A DNA stretch of 62,882 nt from Acanthamoeba lenticulata (lineage: Eukaryota > Discosea > Longamoebia > Acanthamoebidae). The stretch is from NCBI GenBank assembly GCA_002179805.1, contig NAVB01000104.1:1-62882 (forward strand), written 5' to 3'. The notes under the pieces are model-generated. The model saw nothing but the letters and a program-made list of their open reading frames with translations. It was not told the DNA's origin and did no database searches. The position numbers were made by a program, and so were the translations under genes. Below, in pieces: positions 55,810-62,882 of this stretch (positions within the stretch are counted from its first letter, which is position 1; every line of letters begins with the position of its first letter).

Positions 55810-58635
55810 ATGGAAGATCAAGTCGATGCTGCGGCAAGTCACCGGATTAGCTTGGATGAGCTGCCACAAGAGGTCCTGTACCACATCTTTACGCATCTGC
55901 GAACTCCACGGGAGGTTGCCGTTGGTACACCACCCCGTGCGCTTGCTCGTGTTGTATTTCAGTTCTCTCAACCTGCGGCCGTCGCTGCGCGGCAACCACA
56001 GTGTCTCGTGTAAACAAGAGCTTCTGCTCACTACTGGCCTCCAACGCTATCTGGCGACTGGTACGTGCTCGCGTGCGACAGCACGAGCTTGTTTGCGGCC
56101 ACAGAGGACTGAATGCCACCACATACTGGACCGTCACACACAACAGCTTTACTACACCAAGTGGGAGGCCAACCCGCTGCTGCCCAACTTCCTGGGGCTC
56201 ATCGGCAGGCCCGCGGCCGAGACGCTCACAGACGACAACGGCGATAAAATCGAGGTCGACCAGCACAGCCGCTCCATCAAGGAGGCCTTCCGACACAAGG
56301 TGCGCTCACAAGATGACCAGCAAGCCTGGCTGATCGACTGACGAACGAATCGTGCCTCTCCAGTACTTCCTGGAGAAGCGGTGGTTCAAGGGCGAGTGCA
56401 CCCGCCAGACCTTCCTGGCCCACCCGGGCTCGTCGGTCAATGGCCTCAAGTTCGTCGCGTCGTCATCGTCCGGCTCGGCCACCCTCGTCACCTGCTCCGA
56501 TGACCACACCGTCCGCGGTCCGCCCCACCCATACTACTGTGGCCTCGTATGGCACAACCATGGGACTGACACACCCAGCGCCACGGCCACAGTGTGGCAA
56601 CCGGTCGTGAACAACAGCCAAAACGGCGGCAGCCCGGCCGAGGCCGCTGCCACCAGTGCCGCTGCGGACGAAGCCGATCCGTCGTTCTTCTTTTCGTCAT
56701 CACCTGGTATCATGACCTTGCCCCGACGACGCTCACTCGGCGCGATTGGGGTCGGCTGACGGAGAGGCGGGACAGGGAGCATTTTCTCGTCGTTTCGCAA
56801 CTCGAAGATTCGCAGCCTCGGCCTGTCGCTGACCGCCAAGCCCCAGCTCGAGTGCACCGTGCGGCTCCGCTCACGTCTATACCCTCCGTCGCCACTTGTT
56901 TCTCCTCATTCTTGTTGTTGTGTGGACCACTTTGACAGGACACGCTCAAGGGCCACCAGTCAGTTGTATGGTGCGTCGACTTTGATGGCAACATCATCGT
57001 CTCGGGAAGCCATGACGAGAGGTGCGCGCAGTTACCCTCTGCCCTTTGTAATGAATGGTTCTTCCTCACGCGGGCCGGCCCTCTGCTTTGCTCAGCGTGA
57101 TCGTGTGGCGCGACGGGGCCATGGTCCGCCAGTTGCCGCGAGTGCTCGACGGCGGCGTCAACGGCATCATCCTCCACGAAAACGTACAACTTCTGTTTTC
57201 TTCTGATTGTTCTGTCCTTCATTTTTTAACTTCAATTGATTGCCTTCATGGTGGCGAGCAGTCCATCCTTACACGAAGCCGAATGGGGAAGGAGATCGTG
57301 CTATCCGACATCGAGTCTGGCCAGCACACCACGAGGTACACTCATCTGGCTGGCAATCATGGCTATGAAGCCACATGTAGTTGTTAATTCATTATTTTTC
57401 CCAGGTACGACTCCAACTCGTACGGCATCTTCTCCTTTGCGGTGTCGTGGGAGGACCGCCTCATCATCTGCTGCGGCGGCAAGGCCATCGCCTGCTGGGT
57501 TCGTCTTTTATCATGTGGAATTCGAAGAATAATGCATGGATTCTTGTCATTTTTCTGATTTTCTGGCTTTTACAGGACATGAGGGCGAGCGAGCCGCAGT
57601 TCACGTACAAGATCCCGACCCAAATGGGCCGCTTCGAGGTGCTCCGCCTCAAGCCCGGCACCCATCTTCTGGCGACTGGTGCGTCCTCGCCCACTCGCGC
57701 CGCTACGCGCTCCTTGTGTAGCCCAGCCGTCAGGCTCACATAGGAGGCGCGCACGCATGCAGGTGACTCGGACGGCGATTGCGCGTTTTGGGACTTGCGA
57801 TTCGTGTCCTCCTTTGCCTCTTCGCAACTCGGGCCGGCTTCCTCGACCCAATCATCGTCGTCGTTGTCGACGTCCTTGACGTCTTCACCTCAGATGCCGG
57901 TGCCGTCGTCGTCCTCGACAAGGCACCTGTCGTCATCGCCCACGGGGCTGTCCTACCTGACGGACCCGTCGGCCTCGTCGGCCTCGTCATCAGCCCTCTT
58001 CTCATCATCGTCCTCGCCGCCGGCAACCACGTCCTACCTGGCCACCTCGTCCGTCTCGCCTTCGACCTCGGCATCGCCGTCCCCGTCGTCGTCCTCGTCG
58101 TCCTCTTCATCCTCTTTGCTGCTCTCTCCATTTTCGTTGGCGTCGTCCTTGTCGTCTTCACCATCATCAGCCAAGGCGCCCGGCCACATCACGAGCTTCA
58201 TCCACGGGCTGTCGCCCATCTGCGGTCTCTACTTTGACAATAGCAAGCTCGTCTCGGCCAGCAAGTCCGGTACGCAGCCTCGTCATGCACGGCCCCAAAG
58301 GGCCCAGAGTTGCTGACTGGCGCGAGAGCACAGGAATCGTCAAAGTGTGGGACATCGCGTCAGCTCCGGCACAGCAGCAGCAACAGCAACAGCGTGGACA
58401 GTCGATCGACCTGGGCAGCAAGGTCTGGTGTTTCCAAGCCGACGACCGGTATGCTGAACCTTAAATTGTTTGTTTGTTTTCTTCATTTATTTATTTATCT
58501 ATTGTGTTGGTTTACAGGTCGCTGGTGTGTGGTGACCGGAGCGGGTTCATCCACTTGCTCGACTTTGGGGCCGACACGCGATCCCGCTTCGCTGGTGGGA
58601 TGGACTCAGCCGCCAAGTCGTGCTGTCTCCAGTAG
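55810..58635 (+). CDS. F-box/WD40 protein, probable SCF substrate receptor
   Basis: Resolved 5' exons: 55810-55924, 56002-56060, 56147-56299, 56364-56517 and 56593 onward. Later exons continue through GT-AG introns to the stop at 58635. The F-box is ISLDELPQEVLYHIFTHL...VVSRVNKSFCSLLASNAIWR near the N-terminus, followed by YTKWEANPLLPNFLG. A WD40 propeller then begins: GSSVNGLKFVASSSSGSA, VTCSDDHTVRVWQP, TLKGHQSVVWCVDFDGNI, IVSGSHDESVIVWRDG, IFSFAVSWEDRLIICCGGKA, LATGDSDGDCAFWDLRF, LYFDNSKLVSASKSGIVKVW and LVCGDRSGFIHLLDFG. Two non-propeller insertions stand out: an Ala/Ser insert in blade 2, and ~130 residues that are mostly Ser between two late blades (57800-58170). SCF ligases use such proteins to recognise phosphorylated degrons; the target is unknown. 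Confidence 0.85.
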
Positions 58636-58883
58636 CGAAACCAAGAGCTCCAAACGAAAACGAAAAGAAACACACCAACTTCTTCTCTGACCGCACCTTT
58701 GCGTGGCTTACTGACTCTATTTGGCATGCGTGCCACGGCCGGTAGGGCTCAGTGAATCCCGAAGTGGCTCTTGAGCCCAGTAATTGTCGGCAGAAACTAC
58801 ACCATTTGCTGGCCTATTTCAAGCCGGTTGTTTCGCTCATCTAGCACATACCCAACACTCCCAACGTAGACACAACCACCACA

Positions 58884-60357
58884 ATGAACCCCAGCACCAG
58901 CCAAGTCGACCAAGCCGCTGCGCAGCGAGCCGGCGAGCTCAGCGTGTCCTTTTGCGCGGCCCTCTTCGAGCGTGCTGCCGCGAAAGCCTCTGCGGGCGCC
59001 AACGTGTTCGTGTCGCCCTACAGCGTGGCCACCGCGCTGGCCCTCACGCTCGAGGGCGCTCGCGGCGAAACTGCGGCCCAGCTGAAGACAGCCATCGGCT
59101 ACACAGCTGACACGGACAACCAGAAGCTGCACCATGACATCGCCTCGCTGATCTACGCTGTACTACTCCCACAAACTTGATGATTCGACTGATGCTTACT
59201 GAATTGATGCAATCCTTGCCGACAAGTTGATCTCAAAATCTGTTTGTGTGAACACAGCTTAACAAGGCGCAGGGAATCGAGCTGTCGGTGGCCAACGCCC
59301 TGTGGGTGGCCAACAACTTCAAGCTTCACCCCGACTTTGCCCAGCGCACGCAAGCCCTACTGGCCGAGGCGCGCACCGTCGACTTTGGCCAGACCGAGGC
59401 AGCGCGCCAGACCATCAACGCGTGGGTCGAGCAGCAGACCAAGGACAAGATTAAGAACCTCCTGCCCTCGGGCTCGCTGCAGGCTGACACCCCGTTGGTG
59501 CTCACCAACGCCATCTACTTCAAGGGCGCCTGGGCGAAGGCCTTCAAGAAGGAGCACACGACCGACCGCGACTTCCACCTGTTGGGCGGCTCCTCCACCA
59601 AGCGCGTCCCGATGATGGAGCAGAACAAGCTCAAGGCTCAGTACGCCTCGTTCGACGGCCACGCCATGGTGCAACTGCCCTACAAGGGTAACGAGGTGGT
59701 CATGCTCGTGCTTCTGCCGCACGAGAACTCGGCCGCCGCGCTCGACGCGGTTCGTCGCCCCCTCTTGTGTTCATGTCATCAACGTTCTGCTGCTTCATCT
59801 TTTTCTCCTTTCAATTTATTGACCTTTCTTATGCGTCGTTACGGCGAGCAGCTTGTGGCGGAGAGCAACTTGAAGCGGATCGGCGGGCGCCAGCGCACCC
59901 TCAGCCAGACCGAGGTCAACATCAAGATGCCGCGGTTCAAGTTCGAATACCAGGTTGAGCTGTCGCAGGTGCTCAAGGACATGGGCGTGACCACGCCCTT
60001 CACCGGCGCCGCCGACTTTGGCGGCATGGTTGCTCCCGACTCGCCTCACGAGTACGACTTTCTTGGTCCGCCTCTTGTCGAGCGAATTAACCAATCAATG
60101 TCGTCGTCGTTGTTGTGATTGTTGTCCTGAACAGGAAGCTCTGCATCGGGCAGGTGTTCCACAAGGCCTTTGTGGATGTCAACGAGGAGGGCACCGAGGC
60201 CGCGGCGGCCACGGCTGTGGTGATGCTGCGCTGCGCGGCGGTGATGCCGTCGATGGTGGTGGACTTTGTGGTCGACCGGCCGTTCGTGTTCGTGCTGTAC
60301 CACACGCGCCTCCTGTGCCCGCTGTTCGTCGGCAAGGTGCTCGACCCCACGGCCTGA
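58884..60357 (+). CDS. Serpin, inhibitory-type hinge, no signal peptide
   Basis: Four exons (58884-59159, 59258-59749, 59852-60051, 60135-60357) join in frame to 396 residues, the usual serpin length. Family landmarks are NVFVSPYSVATALALTLEGA, TAAQLKTAIGY, SVANALWVANNF, INAWVEQQTKDKIKNLLP, LVLTNAIYFKGAWAKAF, MVQLPYKGNEVVMLVLLP, and FHKAFVDVNEEGTEAAAATA. The last contains the proximal hinge with Thr at P14 and small residues P12-P9, which predicts loop insertion and so real protease inhibition. The reactive loop reads VVMLRCAAVMPSM; counting from the hinge, P1 falls on Arg or the next Cys. It ends RPFVFVLYHTRLLCPLFVGKV. No signal peptide is seen, so it should act in the cytosol/nucleus or leave by a non-classical route. 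Target: possibly a trypsin- or papain-like protease (inference). Confidence 0.93.
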
Positions 60358-60482
60358 GCCCAGTTCTCCTCCGCTTCGTCAAAACAATTTTGAAAAAAAT
60401 ATGTTTTTTAAAATAAAAAATTAAAAAAAATAAGTGGGAGTTTAAATATTCATTTTGGTCGATGGAAGACATGAACGCGAGT

Positions 60483-62760
60483 TCACGAGTCGCGGACAAG
60501 AGTGTCTTGGCTTTGTCCGATGGCACCCAGCGAGAACCTGCGGCGGTGGTGGCCCACCCTCCCGCCGCCGCCCGCGCCCGAGGCTTGCGGGGAGCTACTC
60601 GTGGCGGCGACGGCTGCGGTCGCAGCCTCGTCGGCGCCCTCCTTGGCCATGGTGGCCTTGCGGATGCGCATGAGCGGGTTGACCTTGAGCACCAGCTCGT
60701 CTGAGTCGACCCCGCCGGCCGCCGCGCTGGCGCCGCTGCCGCTTGCGGTCCCCGCGCCGTCGTCCCGAGTGGTGTGGTGGCCGCCGCCGTGGCCATGGCC
60801 ACCAACGCCACCGAGGCCAAGCTTGCCGCGCACCTTGAGGGCCTTGCGGGCGAGGCCGATGGTGGTGCCGGCGGCGCCGAGGCCACTGGGCGCGGAGGAG
60901 GAGGCCTCGGCGAGCTCGCGCTCGTACTCGCGCTTGAGGCGGCGCTTCTCGGCCTCGTCCTCCTCGATCTCGGCCATCATCTGCCGCAGGCGCCGCACGA
61001 TCTGGAAAAAGGACGGCCGCTCGGCCGGGGCGTCGCGCCAGCACGCGCGGATGAGGTTGGCCAGCTGCCACGGCGCGTCGGCCGGGATCGTGGGCCGCAG
61101 CTGCTCCTTCATGATCCGGTCCTCGAGCATCGTCACGAACGTGTAGTCGTACTCGGCGTAGGGCGTCTCGTGCGAGGCGATCTCCCACAAGATCATCCCG
61201 AACGAGTAGATGTCGGCCTTCTCCGATGCCTCTTCGCCTGCGCACCCGGGATATGTTGCGTGAGCACACACGCCTCTCTTCAGAAGAATGTGAGCAATGT
61301 CGGGCTTTGACAGAGGCTGCATACCGCGCATGACTTCCGGGGCGAGCCACAGCGGGTTGTCCACGTCGCGCCCTTGCGTGGTCAGCGAGTAGACCGTCGA
61401 CAGGCCAAAATCTGGTTTTTAAATTTTTATTTAGTAAAATAAAATTGTAATTTAATTTTAATAAAAAGAATAAATAAAAAAGAAACGCACCAGTGACTTT
61501 GGCCCGATTGTCCTTGAGGAGGATGTTGGCCGACTTGAGGTCGCGGTGGATGATGGGCGGGGAGGTCGAGTGGAGGAAGTACATGCCCTGCGCGATGTCG
61601 AGCGCGATGTTGAGCTTGGTGGCCATGTCGACCTCGTGCTTCTTGTGGCGCCGGAGGAAGTGGAGGAGGTCGCCCTCGGGCAGATACTCCATCACGAGCG
61701 AGAGCGGCGTCTTGCAGAAGCCGACGAGGCGGACGATGTTGTCGTGGTGGAGGCCGCTGAGAAGACTCACCTCGGAGCGGAACTCCTGGAGGACCCGAAC
61801 GTACTCGGAGCGCGAGAAGTGGTCGTGCGCGTCGGGCACGAGGAACTCCTTGACGGCCACGGCCTGCCCGCGGTAGACGCCCTTGCGCACGAGCGAGACC
61901 GAGCCGCGGGCGACCTCGCCTTCGATCCGGATCTCGGCGTGCTCGATCTGCAGCCGCTCGAGGTCGGCCAGCGCCAGGTCCGGCACGAGCTGATTCAAGA
62001 ACACTTTGATCCCCTGCGCCTCGCGCGCCTGCCGCGGGCACGGGAGCCACGTCCGGCCCTGGACCACGGCCTCCTCGCACTCGTGCAGCGAGAACAAGTG
62101 CGGCGCACTCGCCACCGCAGCCGTCGTCGTTGTCACCGTCGCCGTCGCCGTCGGCCGGCGGCGAAGGCAGTGGACGCACGGGATGTAGACCGTCGGCACG
62201 AGGCCGTACCAGTGCGTGGCGGCCTCGTTGATGTTGAACTCGAGCAAGCTCAGGAACTTGGCCATCGCCGCCGGGCGGCCGTACAGGGCCAGCGTGAGCT
62301 GGTGGTCGCCGACGTCCGTCTGCATTTGCTGCAACGCCGGCAGCGAGGCCACGCTGTTGGGCTGCGCGCCCTTGGGCAGGTCGAGGAGCAGGCCCTCCTC
62401 GACGCGGAGCAGCGCGGCGCAGTCGTCCTTGAGGGCCACCATGCCGCGACGCCAGACGAGGGGCAGCTTGCATCCGACCTCGAGCAGCCGCACGACCAGG
62501 CGCGCCAGCAGGCTCGCGGGGAGGGCTGCCGGGGCGTCGAACGCGAAGATGCGCTGCTGGACGACGGGCGGGGCGTCCAGCGAGGCCACGCCCTTGGTCC
62601 GCCTGAGGTGGTAGTGGCTCGGCTGGTGCTGCAGCCTCGGCGGCTCGGCCTGCTGCGACTGCTGCGGCTGCTGCTGGAGCAGCTTCAGGTTCAGCGTCGA
62701 CTGCTGCGACTCGTCGCGCGTCGGCGGATTCCACCCGGCATTGGCCAGGATCTGTTTCAT
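60483..62760 (-). CDS. COR-domain / tyrosine-kinase-like protein kinase (ROCO-type), 5' end possibly outside window
   Basis: Three exons (62760-61491, 61411-61325, 61237-60483) join in frame to 703 residues from ATG 62760. Residues ~70-265 resemble the C-terminal half of a COR domain of ROCO proteins: RIFAFDAPAALPASLLARLV, LPLVWRRGMVALKDDCAALL, then a Cys-containing block VPTVYIPCVHCL...HLFSLHECEEAV. A TKL-type kinase follows with a glycine loop GEVARGSVSLVRKG, AVKEF, IIHRDLKSANILLKD, DFG, LAPEVMR and YSFGMILWE. All catalytic residues seem intact. The C-terminal ~180 residues are Gly/Ala/Ser-rich. ROCO kinases carry LRR and Roc GTPase domains before COR. These are absent here, so either upstream exons lie beyond the AT-rich DNA after 62760 or this is a Roc-less member. 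A polyQ stretch lies near residue 30. Confidence 0.8.
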
Positions 62761-62882
62761 GTCGACATAAATATAAATATAAATGTAAATAAATGTAAAT
62801 GACTGTAAATAAATAAATAAATGAAATATAATAAATAAATATAAAACTTTAAATATAAATATAAAAATATAATCAAAACGAA
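62761..62882. other. AT-rich right edge, possible intron or promoter
   Basis: The last ~120 bp are almost pure A/T with (taaa)n/(tata)n words, unlike the GC-rich flanking exon. Read on minus, a tttacag acceptor-like site lies ~48 nt before the ATG, so this may be an intron of the kinase gene. Confidence 0.4.

Overview
The window looks like nuclear DNA of a free-living amoebozoan, most probably Acanthamoeba or a close relative. Exons are GC-rich and interrupted by many short GT-AG introns (about 45-150 nt, typically gtacg/gtgcg donors and pyrimidine-cag acceptors). AATAAA-type 3' signals are visible, polyQ/polyS/acidic low-complexity protein segments are common, and several gene families match this group: 'ANGCPWD' ankyrin-like repeats with an F-box, Sel1 repeats, a COR-kinase, RFX, a serpin and a DENN protein. 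The species is an inference from style and gene content. No rRNA, tRNA, CRISPR array or obvious transposon was recognised. About 26 genes fill almost the whole window on both strands, usually 60-400 bp apart.

Layout. 0-9 kb: the 3' part of a large low-complexity protein with an ANKRD40-like C-terminus (+), a small PARP-regulatory/WWE protein (+), an unrecognised helical protein (-), a GT61-type glycosyltransferase (-) and a Ser/Pro-rich coiled-coil protein (+). 9-16.6 kb: a 13-exon purple acid phosphatase with two membrane segments (-), a GNAT acetyltransferase (+) and a 12-exon IMPDH/GMP-reductase family enzyme with a mitochondrial-like leader (+). 17-25.6 kb: an RFX transcription factor (+), the histone-fold protein CENP-S/MHF1 (-), a secreted Cys-rich protein of unknown role (-) and a secretory spermidine-synthase-fold protein (-). 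25.7-33.3 kb: a double dsRBD protein (+) followed at once by a long near-perfect RNA hairpin, a BMT5-like rRNA methyltransferase (+), a BTB-BACK-SPRY protein (-) and a Sel1 protein (+). 33.3-52 kb: a large DENN-domain protein (-), an F-box/ankyrin protein (+), a small helical protein (+) and a ~10 kb Furry-type gene (-). 52-62.9 kb: a BtaA-like betaine-lipid enzyme (-), TAF9 (-), an F-box/WD40 protein (+), a serpin (+) and a COR/tyrosine-kinase-like kinase cut by, or ending near, the right edge (-).

The genes do not form one pathway; this is ordinary eukaryotic chromosomal content: chromatin and transcription (RFX, TAF9, CENP-S), ubiquitin adaptors (BTB, two F-box proteins), membrane and secretory enzymes (GT61, purple acid phosphatase, spermidine-synthase-like, BtaA) and signalling (DENN, Furry, COR-kinase). 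The most unusual element is the miRNA-precursor-like hairpin (27606-27712) placed directly after the stop codon of the dsRNA-binding protein gene, which suggests autoregulation. Exon coordinates were derived by hand from splice consensus and reading-frame continuity. Most genes close in frame across all junctions; the uncertain ones are flagged.
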